Assembly (NCBI RefSeq): GCF_021390475.1
Contig: NZ_JAJUWS010000005.1
Coordinates: 1-64,000 of the forward strand
From: Streptomyces sp. ST2-7A
GTDB taxonomy: Bacteria; Actinomycetota; Actinomycetes; Streptomycetales; Streptomycetaceae
DNA length: 64,000 nucleotides
Direction of reading: 5' to 3'
The position numbers and the translations under genes are program-made. Shown here piece by piece: positions 51,878 to 60,895 of the stretch (its first letter is position 1; the number at the start of each line of letters is the position of its first letter). Under the pieces are notes generated by a model that did no database searches, was not told where the DNA came from, and saw nothing but the letters and a program-made list of their open reading frames with translations.

Positions 51878-53449
51878 TCACATGGGACGGGGGAAGGGAT
51901 GCGGGCCACCGAAATCGATCAGGTCCGGCACCGTCCAGCCGTCGAGGTCGTACTCGGCCATGCACGTCTCCGCGAACTCCTTGTAGGAGTCCACCATGCC
52001 GAGGGCGGTCTGCGAAGCGAGGATCTCGGTCCGTGTCGCCTCGTGGTTGCCGCCGTAGTTGCGCTCGTAGAGCTCGTGGCGTCCGCCGAATTCGGTGCCG
52101 ACGGTGTCCCACAGGAGCTTGAGGACCTTGGCCCGTTCCACGGCGTCGGTCCCCGCGGAACCGCGCAGATAGGTGTCGAGATAGGGCCGGATCTCGGGGT
52201 TGGTGAAATCGCGGGTACTGGAGTTGAGGTAGACGAGCCCGCTGGCGACGTCCTGTTGGATGATCTCCCGCACCCGGGGATAGCCGATCTGCATGAACCA
52301 GCGGTACGCCATTCCGTACTGGAGGTTGGGCAGGACGGCACCGTGGTGCCAGGGTGTCGGGTTGCGGGCGGCCGCGTCCGAGAGGGACCAGAACAGGTTC
52401 CGCCAGGCGAGGACCTCACCGAGTCGGCTCTGTACGCCGCGGAAGTCCTGGACACCCGTGATCTCCAGGGCCTTGGCGAGCAGTCCGGCGATGAACTCCA
52501 GTTTCACTGCCAGCCGGGTGCAGCCGTGGAAGGTGAAGCGCTCCACGAAGCCCGAGTGCCCGGCGAACATGTGCACCTTGGCGATGTCGCCGTAGATGAA
52601 GACGTCCTCCCACGGGATGAGAACCCGGTCCAGGACGAGCATCGTGTCGTTCTCGTCGAGTCGTGAGGAGAGCGGGTAGTCGAAGGGGGTTCCCGCCGCC
52701 GCCGCCGTCGCGGTGTAGGAGGGGCGGCAGATGAGCTTGACTCCCTTCGCCGCCGTGGGGATGGCGGCGACCAGCGCGAACTCACGTTCCTTGACGGGAA
52801 GACCGTAGTGGGCGATGAAGTTGTGGTGGGTCATGGCCGAGGCGGTCGCGACGACCTTGGCACCGCTGACCACCAACCCCGCGTCGGTCTCCCGCTCCAC
52901 GTGCACGAACACGTCCGAGACCTGGTCCGGGGGCAGATGCCGGTCCACCGGCGGATGCACGATCGCGTGGTTCCAGTACAGAACTTGTTCCTGGGAACGG
53001 CGGTACCAGCGACGGGCGTTGTCCGCGAACGGCTCGTAGAAGTCGGCGTTGGCCCCCAGCGTGCCGAGGAAGGCGGCCTTGTAGTCGGGACTCCGTCCCA
53101 TCCAGCCGTAGCTCATACGTGACCAGGCGGCGATGGCACGCTGGTGGGCCACCAGGTCATCCGCGCTGCGCGGTGTCGTGAAGAACCGGTGCGTGTACCC
53201 CGCCCCCCCGCCGTCCACCTCGGTGGTGAGCACGTCCCGGTGCTCGGGGGAGTGGAGCGCGTCGTACAGCCGGGCCGTCATGCGAGCGGGGTTGGCGAAC
53301 GCGGGATGCCGCGTCACATCACCCGCCCGGTCCCCGTAGAGGAACACCTCCCGACCGTCGCGGAGACTTTCCAGGTACTCGTCGCCGGTCAGTGGACGTG
53401 TTCGTGGTGGGTTGGGGGGTTCGGCGGAGGCGCCACCCTGCTCGCTCAT
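51878..53449 (-). CDS. HpaB-family flavin monooxygenase (SgcC-like)
   Basis: A 523-residue FADH2-dependent phenol hydroxylase of the 4-hydroxyphenylacetate 3-hydroxylase (HpaB) family. Typical segments are [26 protein letters not shown] at the start, [14 protein letters not shown] (substrate loop), [22 protein letters not shown], and [15 protein letters not shown]. Family size is about 520 residues. In 9-membered enediyne clusters, SgcC hydroxylates the carrier-bound beta-tyrosine unit; in other clusters such enzymes act on free phenols. A partner flavin reductase is not in the window. It is divergent from the ActVA-like monooxygenase gene across 181 bases. Confidence 0.9.
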   Translation of the reverse strand: MSEQGGASAEPPNPPRTRPLTGDEYLESLRDGREVFLYGDRAGDVTRHPAFANPARMTARLYDALHSPEHRDVLTTEVDGGGAGYTHRFFTTPRSADDLVAHQRAIAAWSRMSYGWMGRSPDYKAAFLGTLGANADFYEPFADNARRWYRRSQEQVLYWNHAIVHPPVDRHLPPDQVSDVFVHVERETDAGLVVSGAKVVATASAMTHHNFIAHYGLPVKEREFALVAAIPTAAKGVKLICRPSYTATAAAAGTPFDYPLSSRLDENDTMLVLDRVLIPWEDVFIYGDIAKVHMFAGHSGFVERFTFHGCTRLAVKLEFIAGLLAKALEITGVQDFRGVQSRLGEVLAWRNLFWSLSDAAARNPTPWHHGAVLPNLQYGMAYRWFMQIGYPRVREIIQQDVASGLVYLNSSTRDFTNPEIRPYLDTYLRGSAGTDAVERAKVLKLLWDTVGTEFGGRHELYERNYGGNHEATRTEILASQTALGMVDSYKEFAETCMAEYDLDGWTVPDLIDFGGPHPFPRPM

Positions 53450-53630
53450 GTCGGCATCGTGACAGTTCGGGTCCGGTGGCGCTTCTTCCAGTGTGCGCGG
53501 CCTCGCCACTCCGCCCGGGACGTTCGACCGGGCGCCGTGCAGCGCAATCCGGAAGGTGCGCCGCTCCGGGGGCAGGGTGTGAGCTCGGTCGTCGAAGGTC
53601 CGCATCCGTCGTTCCGCAGGAGGTTCCACG

Positions 53631-54812
53631 ATGACCACCGTCGATATTCCCACGCGCGCGCAGCTGGTCCGGCGCGCGACCGATTTGGTGCCGCTGCTGC
53701 GCAGCGGCGCGGACCGGGCCCAGCGGGACGGACGTCTGTCGGATGACACGGTAGAGGCCCTGACCGAGGCGGGCGCCTACCGACTTCGTGTTCCCCGGCG
53801 TTACGGTGGCCACGAGGTGGACACCCGCACGCTCGTCGAGTTCGCCACCGAGCTCGCGCGGGGGGACGGTTCGGCCGCCTGGTCGGCTTCGGTGACGTGG
53901 ATCCCCACGTACATGGCCTGCATGTTCCCCGATGAGGTCCAGGACGAGGTGTTCTCCACCCCGGACGTACGTCTGTGCGGCACGCTCAGCCCGTCCGCGC
54001 AGGCCGTCCCCGCATCCGGCGGCATCACCGTCAACGGTGGTTGGGGTTTCGTCAGCGGCGCCCCCCATGCCCACTGGCAGCAGATCCTCGCCGTTCTCAT
54101 CGATGGGGACAAGCCGCCGATGCCGGTGATGGCGCTCGTCCCCATGAACGAGCTGAAGATCGTCGACGACTGGGACTCCCACGGGTTGCGGGGCACCGGG
54201 AGCGTCACCACCGTGGCGGAGAACGTCTTCGTCCCCCGGGAGCGGATCCTGCCGCTTCCCGCCGTACTGGCCGGGCAGTACGCCTCCGTGGCGAACAAGG
54301 AGTCCGCCGTCTATCGCGCGCCGTTGTTGCCGGTGGCGTCCGCCTCATCGGTGGGAACCGCGGTCGGACTCGCGATGGCCGCGCGGGACCTCTTCATGGA
54401 GCGGCTGCCCGAGCGAGGCCTGACCTATACCTCCTACGGGACCCAGGCGGAAGCGGCCCAGACGCACCTGAAGGTGGCCGAGGCCCACCTCCTCGCGGAC
54501 GAGGCGGTCTTCCACGCGCACCGCCTGGCCGATCAGGTGGACGCCAAGAGCGGGGCCGGCGAGGAGTGGTCCGCAGCGGAGCGATCCCGGGCCAGGGCGG
54601 ATCTGGGAGCGGCGGTCCGTCGGGCGGGGGAGGCCGTGGACATCCTCGCGGGAGCGTCCGGTGGTTCCTCCGTGTACCGCCGGGTGCCGATTCAGCGGAT
54701 CCTCGCCGACATCAACGCCGTCGCCCTGCACGCCCTGATGAACCCGGACGTGAACACGGAGTTGTACGGCAGGGTGCTGTGCGGTCTGGAACCCAACACC
54801 CAGTACCTCTGA
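53631..54812 (+). CDS. ActVA/HsaA-type flavin monooxygenase (acyl-CoA dehydrogenase fold)
   Basis: A 393-residue protein of the acyl-CoA-dehydrogenase superfamily, group D monooxygenase type. It has [42 protein letters not shown] (the first helices, key residues L-R-P-R-Y-G-G), [13 protein letters not shown], and [19 protein letters not shown], where HsaA/ActVA-ORF5-like enzymes bind FMN. The acyl-CoA dehydrogenase base Glu is not in its usual place. It probably uses reduced flavin and O2 to hydroxylate an aromatic or polyene intermediate. It is followed by the SgcJ-family gene after 118 bases on the same strand. Confidence 0.87.
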   Translation: MTTVDIPTRAQLVRRATDLVPLLRSGADRAQRDGRLSDDTVEALTEAGAYRLRVPRRYGGHEVDTRTLVEFATELARGDGSAAWSASVTWIPTYMACMFPDEVQDEVFSTPDVRLCGTLSPSAQAVPASGGITVNGGWGFVSGAPHAHWQQILAVLIDGDKPPMPVMALVPMNELKIVDDWDSHGLRGTGSVTTVAENVFVPRERILPLPAVLAGQYASVANKESAVYRAPLLPVASASSVGTAVGLAMAARDLFMERLPERGLTYTSYGTQAEAAQTHLKVAEAHLLADEAVFHAHRLADQVDAKSGAGEEWSAAERSRARADLGAAVRRAGEAVDILAGASGGSSVYRRVPIQRILADINAVALHALMNPDVNTELYGRVLCGLEPNTQYL

Positions 54813-54930
54813 CGGCTTCCGGTCCGCCGCCCGTTCCCCTTCGGCGCGGCGGTCCCCGAATCGGTGAGTTTCCCCCCGGGCACGGCCCGTGGGGACCCGG
54901 GAATCCACATCCCATCAGCGAGGAGCAGCC

Positions 54931-55359
54931 ATGAGCGAGCGGAACACCCATGACGATGTCCGGATCCCCGACGAGGATCGAGCGGCGGTCACCGAATTGC
55001 CCCGGCGGGTGATGGCCGCGTGGGCCGATCACGACGCGGAGACCTTCTCCGAGATCTTCGCCGAGACCGGGACGATGATTCTCCCCGGGGTTCATCTCAA
55101 GGGCCGTGAGGCCATCAAAACCTTCCTGACCGAGGCGTTCGCGGGTCCCTACAAGGGCACCCGGGTCACCGGCACCCCGATCGACGTGCGGTTCTTCACT
55201 CCGGTGTCGGGCCTGTTCATCACCAGGGGCGGTGTGCTCGCGCCGGGGGAGGAGGAACCCTCCAGGGAGCGCGCGGTGCATGCCTGCTGGGTGGTCGTCA
55301 AGGAAGGCGGGGAATGGCGTCTCGCCTCCTACCAGAACAGCCCGCGGCACACGGCGTGA
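54931..55359 (+). CDS. SgcJ/EcaC-family protein
   Basis: A 142-residue NTF2-like small protein. AVTELPRRVMAAWADHDAETFSEIFAETGTMILPGVHLKGREAI carries the SgcJ core, and the C-terminal strands VVVKEGGEWRLASYQNSP close the cone. SgcJ family proteins are a hallmark of enediyne clusters, where they act early in making the polyene/enediyne core. The start at 54931 follows GAGGAG. It overlaps the upstream part of the FAD-monooxygenase gene: GTGA at 55356 is in-frame for that gene, though a later ATG is preferred for it. This gene is one of the strongest markers here that the region belongs to an enediyne-type pathway. Confidence 0.88.
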   Translation: MSERNTHDDVRIPDEDRAAVTELPRRVMAAWADHDAETFSEIFAETGTMILPGVHLKGREAIKTFLTEAFAGPYKGTRVTGTPIDVRFFTPVSGLFITRGGVLAPGEEEPSRERAVHACWVVVKEGGEWRLASYQNSPRHTA

Positions 55360-55391
55360 GCGGGACGGAGCACAGCATGGAGGGATTCGAC

Positions 55392-56729
55392 ATGTCGGAA
55401 GAAGGCGTTCGTTCCGCGGTGGTCCTGGGCGGTGGTATGGCCGGCCTGCTCGCCGCACGCGTGCTCGCCGACACCCACCGTCGGGTGGTGGTCGTCGATC
55501 GCGATGTGATCGGTGATTCGACCACGGCGCGCAAGGGGGTGCCGCAGGGGCGGCACGTGCACGGACTGCTGGCGCGAGGTCAGCAGATTCTGGAGGAGCA
55601 CTTCCCCGGCTTCACCGAGGAGGCCGTCGCCGCGGGTATCCCCACCGCGGACCTCGGCGAGCTCCGGTGGTTCTTCAACGGACGGCGGTTGAGTCCGGCT
55701 CCCACCGGTCTGACCTGTGTGTCGGCGACCCGCCCGTTGCTGGAGAGCCGGGTACGGGCCCGGGTGGCCGCGCTGGAGAACGTGTCCTTCCTGGAAGGGC
55801 ACGACATCGTGGGGCTCACGGTCGGCGAGGACGGTCATACCGTGACCGGTGTCCGGGTCCACGGTGCCGCGGGGGGCGAGCGGTCCGTCGGGGCCGAGCT
55901 GGTGGTGGACACCACCGGTCGCGGGTCCCGTACCCCGGCATGGCTGGAGGAGATGGGGTACCAGCGCCCCCGGGAGGAGCGCATCGGTGTCGATCTGACC
56001 TACACCACGCGGTTGTTCCGGCTACCGGACGAGTCGGTCCTTCGGGGCGACATGTCGATCAATCCCGTCTCCTCGCCCAGCCACCGCCGCGGGGCGTTCC
56101 TCTCCCGGATCGAGGACGGACTGATCGTCGTCTCACTCACCGGTGTGCTCGGTGAGAGCGCGCCCACCGAGCTCGAGGGATTCCTCGCCTGGACGCGAAC
56201 CCTCGCGGTGCCGGACATCCACGACGTGATCAAGGACGCCGAGCCGGTCTGTGACGGGACGACTTTCCGGTTCCCGACCAGCGTGCGCCGCCGCTACGAC
56301 GAGCTCACCCGCTTCCCGAAGGGGCTGGTGGTGATGGGTGACGCCGTGTGCAGTTTCAACCCCGTGTACGGACAGGGCATGACGGTGTCCGCCCTGGAGT
56401 CGTTGGTGTTGCGGGAGCACGTGGCGGGTGGACCGGTCGATCCCCGGGCCTACTTCCGGGACCTGACGGGGGTCATCGAGGTTCCGTGGCAGATGTCGGC
56501 CGGCTCCGACCTCGGCTACCCCGAGGTGGAGGGGGAACGGACCGCCGAATGGGAGCGGAGCGGTCGATACATGGCCGACCTCCACACCGCGGCGACGGTG
56601 GACGGCACTCTCACCGCCACCTTCATGCGGGTCGCCGGTCTGGTCGATCCGCCCACCGCGCTGATGGACCCGGAGGTGATGCGGCGCGTGGAGGAGGGCG
56701 TGCGCCGGGTCGGAGCGGCCGTGGCCTGA
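55392..56729 (+). CDS. FAD-dependent monooxygenase/epoxidase-like protein
   Basis: A 445-residue flavoprotein with the GxGxxG start VVLGGGMAGLLAARVLAD at residues 9-26, and a second FAD motif PKGLVVMGDAVCSFNPVYGQGMT (GD, with the P-x-x-G-Q-G element). It resembles LasC-type epoxidases and p-hydroxybenzoate-hydroxylase-fold monooxygenases, and is longer than simple aromatic hydroxylases. In this setting it may epoxidise the core polyene or hydroxylate an appended aromatic group. Three in-frame starts exist (55356, 55377, 55392); 55392 has GGAGGG at good spacing and is used. A 17-bp terminator follows. Confidence 0.86.
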   Translation: MSEEGVRSAVVLGGGMAGLLAARVLADTHRRVVVVDRDVIGDSTTARKGVPQGRHVHGLLARGQQILEEHFPGFTEEAVAAGIPTADLGELRWFFNGRRLSPAPTGLTCVSATRPLLESRVRARVAALENVSFLEGHDIVGLTVGEDGHTVTGVRVHGAAGGERSVGAELVVDTTGRGSRTPAWLEEMGYQRPREERIGVDLTYTTRLFRLPDESVLRGDMSINPVSSPSHRRGAFLSRIEDGLIVVSLTGVLGESAPTELEGFLAWTRTLAVPDIHDVIKDAEPVCDGTTFRFPTSVRRRYDELTRFPKGLVVMGDAVCSFNPVYGQGMTVSALESLVLREHVAGGPVDPRAYFRDLTGVIEVPWQMSAGSDLGYPEVEGERTAEWERSGRYMADLHTAATVDGTLTATFMRVAGLVDPPTALMDPEVMRRVEEGVRRVGAAVA

Positions 56730-56742
56730 GTTCTTCGCCGGT

Positions 56743-56780
56743 GTTCGGCCCGCCCGCCCTCCGGGGCGGGCGGGCCGAAC
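56743..56780 (+). terminator. 17-bp hairpin after FAD monooxygenase gene
   Basis: A perfect 17-bp stem (GTTCGGCCCGCCCGCCC and complement) with a TCCG loop lies 14 nt after the stop codon. Confidence 0.9.
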
Positions 56781-56843
56781 GCGTCGGCACCCGGTCTCCC
56801 GCGGCCCGGTGCTCCACCGGCGAGGGCCCGAGCGGACAGCGCG

Positions 56844-56887
56844 GTGCCCCGGGTTCCGGCGCGGCGCCACGCCGGAACCCGGGGCAC
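56844..56887 (-). terminator. 17-bp hairpin after apoprotein gene
   Basis: A perfect 17-bp stem (GTGCCCCGGGTTCCGGC and complement, 10-nt loop) lies 19 nt beyond the stop of the minus-strand apoprotein gene. Together with the preceding hairpin it insulates two convergent units. Confidence 0.85.
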
Positions 56888-56906
56888 GGAGGCACCCTTG
56901 CGGAGA

Positions 56907-57338
56907 TCAGCGGAAGGAGACCGGCACGCCGCCGCCCTCACCCGCGGCGTTGCCGAGACCGGCCATGCACTGCGTCACGGTGCAGTCGACCGTTCCCCAG
57001 GGCACGGTCTCGGCCCCGACCACGGCTTCGAAGCTCTTGTTCACCCGGAGGGTGACCTTGACCTCGCCGGCCGCGTTGGCGACGGCGTCCACCGAGGTCG
57101 CGGCGTTGCAGCCGTAGACCCACTCCTCCACGAAGGCGCACTGGCCGACGTGGTAGAGGTCGCCCGGGGTGAGCCCGGTGGCGGAGAGGGTGACCGTGTC
57201 GCCATCGGACAGACCGCTGGTGGGGGTGACGGTCACGGAGGGGGCGGAGTTCTCGGCCGCCGGAGCGGCGGGCTGGACGGCCAGGGCGAGCCCGAGGGCG
57301 AGGGCGGCGGCACCACCGGCTCGTGCGGCGAACTTCAT
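56907..57338 (-). CDS. Neocarzinostatin/C-1027-family enediyne apoprotein
   Basis: A 143-residue secreted protein of the macromomycin/neocarzinostatin family. The signal peptide is about residues 1-31 and the mature part about 112 residues, the same as known apoproteins (about 110-114). Both family disulfides are conserved: Cys67-Cys77 in VGQCAFVEEWVYGC and Cys119-Cys124 in WGTVDCTVTQC. TPTSGLSDGDTVTLSATGL is the hallmark first strand pair. These proteins bind, stabilise and carry the reactive enediyne chromophore and give self-protection. Pocket positions differ from neocarzinostatin: W39 is Phe69, L45 is Tyr75, F76 is Val106, F78 is Gly108. The ATG at 57338 follows AAAGGGA. It is divergent from the efflux gene. 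Confidence 0.93.
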   Translation of the reverse strand: MKFAARAGGAAALALGLALAVQPAAPAAENSAPSVTVTPTSGLSDGDTVTLSATGLTPGDLYHVGQCAFVEEWVYGCNAATSVDAVANAAGEVKVTLRVNKSFEAVVGAETVPWGTVDCTVTQCMAGLGNAAGEGGGVPVSFR

Positions 57339-57616
57339 CGTGTTCCCTTTCATCATGAAAACGACTCCCGGGTACAGGGGGGACGGGCCGAATCGGCCTC
57401 GTGGAAGAAACGGTAGACACCTCACGACGACCTGGGCATCTTCCACGTTGCTTCACGAGACTGATGTGGTGTTCGCTGAGGACCGCACGTGACGAGATGC
57501 GCCTTCCGGCCGCCGGGGAGATCGTGTCTGACACCGGCCGGTGCGTGACCGCGAGGGCGTTGATCTCCGCTTCCCCGACGCCCGTTCACCTCTATGACGA
57601 TAGGAAGTGTCAAGAG

Positions 57617-59263
57617 ATGACTGTAGAGGCAGTTCCCCGAGCCGGTCGGAAGGAATGGATCGGCCTGGCCATCCTCGCCCTGCCGACCCTTCTGGTGGCG
57701 CTCGACATCTTCGTCCTCCTGCTCGCCCTTCCCCACCTGAGCGCGGATCTGGGGGCCGACTCCACCCAACAGCTGTGGATCATGGACATCTACGGCTTCA
57801 TGGTCGCGGGATTCCTGGTCTCCATGGGAACGCTCGGCGACCGCATCGGCCGACGCAAGCTGCTGATGATCGGGTCCGCCGCCTTCGGTGCCGCCTCGTT
57901 GCTGGCCGCCTTCTCCACGAGCCCGGGGATGCTGATCCTCGCCCGGGTACTGCTGGGGATCGCCGGAGCCTCCCTGACCCCGTCCACGTTGGCACTGATC
58001 ACGACGATGTTCCGGGATGCCAAGCAGCGTGCCATGGCGATCAGTCTCTGGGCCGGCTGCTTCACGCTCGGCGCGATTATCGGCCCGCTGCTCGGTGGGG
58101 TCATGCTCGAGTTCTTCTGGTGGGGTTCGCTCTTCCTGATAGGCGTCCCGGTGATGGTGATCACGCTGATCTTCGCGCCGCGTGTGCTCCCCGAGTTCAA
58201 GGACTCCCGGGCCGGACGGCTCGACCTCGTCAGTGTGCTGTTGAGCCTGGTCACCACGCTTCCTCTCGTCTACGGGATCAAGGAGTTCGCGCGTGATGGC
58301 TGGTCCCTCGGTGCCGGCACCGCTTTCGCGCTCGGCATCGTGGCAGGCATCGTGTTCGTCCAACGGCAGCGCACCCTCGCCGACCCGCTGCTGGACGTCC
58401 GGTTGTTCACCCACGGTCGTTTCTCCGCGGCGCTGTTGGGGCTGCTCGCGTACAGCCTCATCGGTGGGACCGTCATGCTCTTCATGACGCAGTACTTCCA
58501 GGCCGCCCAGGGCATGCCACCGCTCCGGGCGGGACTGGGGCTGTTGCCGGGAATGGCGGCTGCCACCGTGGCGTTCGGGATCTGTCCCATCATCGCGCGT
58601 CATGTCCGGCCGGCCTATGTGATCGGCGCGGGCATCATCGGAGTGGTGGCGGTGCTGCTGACGTTCAGTCGGCTCGACCCCGACTCGGGGACGGGGGTCC
58701 TGATCGTCGGGTTCGCGATCTTCTCGTTCTGCGGCGCGCCGATTGTCGCACTGGGAACCGACATGGTCGTCGGGACGGTGCCACCGGAGAAGGCCGGATC
58801 GGCCGGTGCCCTGTCGCAGATGAGCAATGAGTTCGGTGCGGCTCTCGGGGTCGCGACGCTGGGCACCATGGGACTGGCCGTCTACCGCAACCGTGTCGAG
58901 GACACCCTGCCCGCCGGTCTCGGCGAGGCCGAGGCCGGCGTTGCCGTCGACTCCGTCGTCGGCGCCGCCGCGGTCGCGGATGGTCTGTCCGCGCAGGCGG
59001 GCGAGGCGTTGATGGGGCCGGCGCGTGAGGCGTTCACGGGGGGCCTCCATGTCGTCGCCCTGGTCAGCGCGGTGATGATCGCACTGGCCGGAGCCTTCTT
59101 CGTCGCCCTGATGCGTCACGTTCCCCCGCTGGGGCAATCGGCCGTGGAGAAGGACGCCTCGCCGGATGACCCCGGGGAGCGGGAGGTGGGGGACACACCG
59201 ACTCCGCCGGCGGCCGACACGGGCGCGGGGGGCGACAGCGTGGCGACCCGTGGGGCCGGATAA
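57617..59263 (+). CDS. MFS efflux transporter, DHA2/EmrB type (SgcB-like)
   Basis: A 548-residue, 14-helix drug-H+ antiporter. It has LALPHLSADLGADSTQQLWIMDIYGFMVAGFL (helices 1-2), motif A GTLGDRIGRRKLLMIGSAAFG, and the motif C-like ISLWAGCFTLGAIIGPLLGGVML (with GxxxGPxxGG). The C-terminus is a hydrophilic Pro/Asp tail of about 45 residues. In the C-1027 cluster, sgcB (efflux) lies with cagA (apoprotein); here an equivalent pump is divergent from the apoprotein gene. It probably exports the chromophore or protects the producer. The ATG at 57617 is used; the ribosome site is weak. Confidence 0.9.
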   Translation: MTVEAVPRAGRKEWIGLAILALPTLLVALDIFVLLLALPHLSADLGADSTQQLWIMDIYGFMVAGFLVSMGTLGDRIGRRKLLMIGSAAFGAASLLAAFSTSPGMLILARVLLGIAGASLTPSTLALITTMFRDAKQRAMAISLWAGCFTLGAIIGPLLGGVMLEFFWWGSLFLIGVPVMVITLIFAPRVLPEFKDSRAGRLDLVSVLLSLVTTLPLVYGIKEFARDGWSLGAGTAFALGIVAGIVFVQRQRTLADPLLDVRLFTHGRFSAALLGLLAYSLIGGTVMLFMTQYFQAAQGMPPLRAGLGLLPGMAAATVAFGICPIIARHVRPAYVIGAGIIGVVAVLLTFSRLDPDSGTGVLIVGFAIFSFCGAPIVALGTDMVVGTVPPEKAGSAGALSQMSNEFGAALGVATLGTMGLAVYRNRVEDTLPAGLGEAEAGVAVDSVVGAAAVADGLSAQAGEALMGPAREAFTGGLHVVALVSAVMIALAGAFFVALMRHVPPLGQSAVEKDASPDDPGEREVGDTPTPPAADTGAGGDSVATRGAG

Positions 59264-59280
59264 CCGGGACCACGTGGTCG

Positions 59281-59313
59281 GGGCGCCCTTCGGTGAGTAG
59301 CCGAGGGGCGCCC
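59281..59313 (+). terminator. Hairpin after efflux gene
   Basis: A 13-bp stem with one G-U pair (59281-59293 with 59301-59313) and a 7-nt loop starts 18 nt after the MFS stop codon. Confidence 0.7.
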
Positions 59314-59454
59314 GGTCGTTTCGACGGACACACCGGTTCGGCAGCCCCCTTCGGGTACCGGCCACCGGACGGACGAAGAGGCCGGGGAGGCCACGCGTAC
59401 GGTGCGTACCCTCCCCGGCCCCTTCACGGAGATGGAAAGTCGTGTCCCGGGCGA

Positions 59455-60822
59455 TCAGGCCAACGCCCCGGCCCCGACATCGTGACCGAACAGCCCTTCC
59501 GGATCGAGTCGCCCACGGATCCCCGCCACGGCCAGGGCCGTCCGTTCGTCCAGATGACGCTGAGGGCTTCCGTATGCCTCCACCAGAGAGGGGATGGTCC
59601 GTCCCGTGTCCCACGCCCCCAGCGCCCGGCGCACCACCGAGCGATGCCCGATGAGGTCCTCGGCCGTCACCGGACCGACCGGCGGTCCGGACCCCATGTA
59701 GGCCAGGTGGCCGTCGACCGAGGCCAACGCGGCGGACACCTGCCCCGGCTCGGCGAACGCGCCACCGAGTTGCCGCAGCGTCGCGACGGCCAGCGGTGAC
59801 CCCGATCCCTCGCCCACCGCATCGAGGAAACTGCGGCATCCCTCGGGGCCCGGGTCCCGCAGCACCAGATGGTCACCGATGAACGGCACCGGGAACGGCG
59901 GGTCCATGTGGGCCTCCAGTACACCCGCGGGGCCCGTCTCCTGCCAGGTGTCCATCAGGGGGGTGCCCAGGGCGTACAGGGGGCCGAGCAGATCATCGAG
60001 GTCACCGCGGGCCGCCTCGAGGTCCCGCGGCGTCGCGGCCGTCACGGCGCCGTCGAGGGTCACCACCATCCGACCGGCCAGCACGGGGGGAACACCGGGA
60101 AGGTCGGGAAGGTTCATCACACGCCAGGAGGTGGTTGCCCGGCGCGGTGCGTGTCGTGTCCACTCCAGCCAGGTCTCCAACAGCTCGAAGGCGTCGTCGA
60201 TCGGCCAGTAGCTGCCGCCGGTCAGCACGCGGTGGACCGGGAGCAGATCGAGCTCCACAGCGGTCACCACACCGAATCCGCCGCCACCACCGCGCAACGC
60301 CCACAGCAGTTCGGTGTCGGCGCGCAGCAGTTCCCCGTCGGCGGTCACCAGCTCCGCCGCTCGCAGGGTGTTGGAGGCCAGCCCCACGAGACGACCGTAG
60401 AAGCTCACCCCGCCGCCCAACAGGTAACCGACGACCCCGACGCTCCCCGAGGAACCGTGTGCGGCGGTCAGTCCGTACGGAGCGGTGGCCTGGACCACCT
60501 CTCCCCAGGTCGTGCCGGCCGGGACACGTGCGACCCGCCGGGCGGCGTCAACCTCCACGGTCCCCTTCAGCCGCGGCCGCACCAACAGCCCGTCGTCGAG
60601 GGGGCGGACGGACCCGGCGGCGTGCCCGGTGCCGAGGGTGCGCACCCGTAGTCCCCGGGAACGAGCGGTCTCGAGCGCCGACCGGATTTCATCGACCGTG
60701 CGGGCGACGACGGCCGCCCGCGGTCGCACCTTCACGGCCAGGTTGAACACCGCTGTGGCGTCCGCGTAGCCGGGCTCGCCGGGTTCGGCGAGCGCTCCGT
60801 GGGGGGCGGAGGCCTCAGGCAT
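59455..60822 (-). CDS. FAD-linked oxidase, berberine-bridge-like
   Basis: A 455-residue oxidoreductase of the FAD_binding_4/BBE family. The FAD half has VRTLGTGHAAGSVRPLDDGLLV (with a His where flavin is often attached), GLTAAHGSSGSVGVVGYLLGGG and LLWALRGGGGGFGVVTAVELDL. The second site for bicovalent flavin attachment (Cys) is not evident. The C-terminus ends in the BBE-type segment RRHLDERTALAVAGIRGRLDPEGLF. It oxidises an alcohol, sugar or aromatic group; in this cluster the substrate is unknown. The ATG at 60822 follows GAGAGGAG. It lies 73 bases downstream of the three-part methyltransferase gene. Confidence 0.87.
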   Translation of the reverse strand: MPEASAPHGALAEPGEPGYADATAVFNLAVKVRPRAAVVARTVDEIRSALETARSRGLRVRTLGTGHAAGSVRPLDDGLLVRPRLKGTVEVDAARRVARVPAGTTWGEVVQATAPYGLTAAHGSSGSVGVVGYLLGGGVSFYGRLVGLASNTLRAAELVTADGELLRADTELLWALRGGGGGFGVVTAVELDLLPVHRVLTGGSYWPIDDAFELLETWLEWTRHAPRRATTSWRVMNLPDLPGVPPVLAGRMVVTLDGAVTAATPRDLEAARGDLDDLLGPLYALGTPLMDTWQETGPAGVLEAHMDPPFPVPFIGDHLVLRDPGPEGCRSFLDAVGEGSGSPLAVATLRQLGGAFAEPGQVSAALASVDGHLAYMGSGPPVGPVTAEDLIGHRSVVRRALGAWDTGRTIPSLVEAYGSPQRHLDERTALAVAGIRGRLDPEGLFGHDVGAGALA

Positions 60823-60895
60823 CGTGGAACTCCTCTCCCGGCGTTCGAACACGCCGGAGGTGGTGGGAAATCGGAGGGAGGGGGAGGGGCGCGTC

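Noticed and set aside
57422..59839. Long minus-strand open frame opposite the efflux gene
   Set aside because: It is a reverse-strand shadow caused by GC-rich third positions; low-complexity Asp/His/Gln-rich translation and no ribosome site, while the plus-strand MFS gene has clear family motifs.
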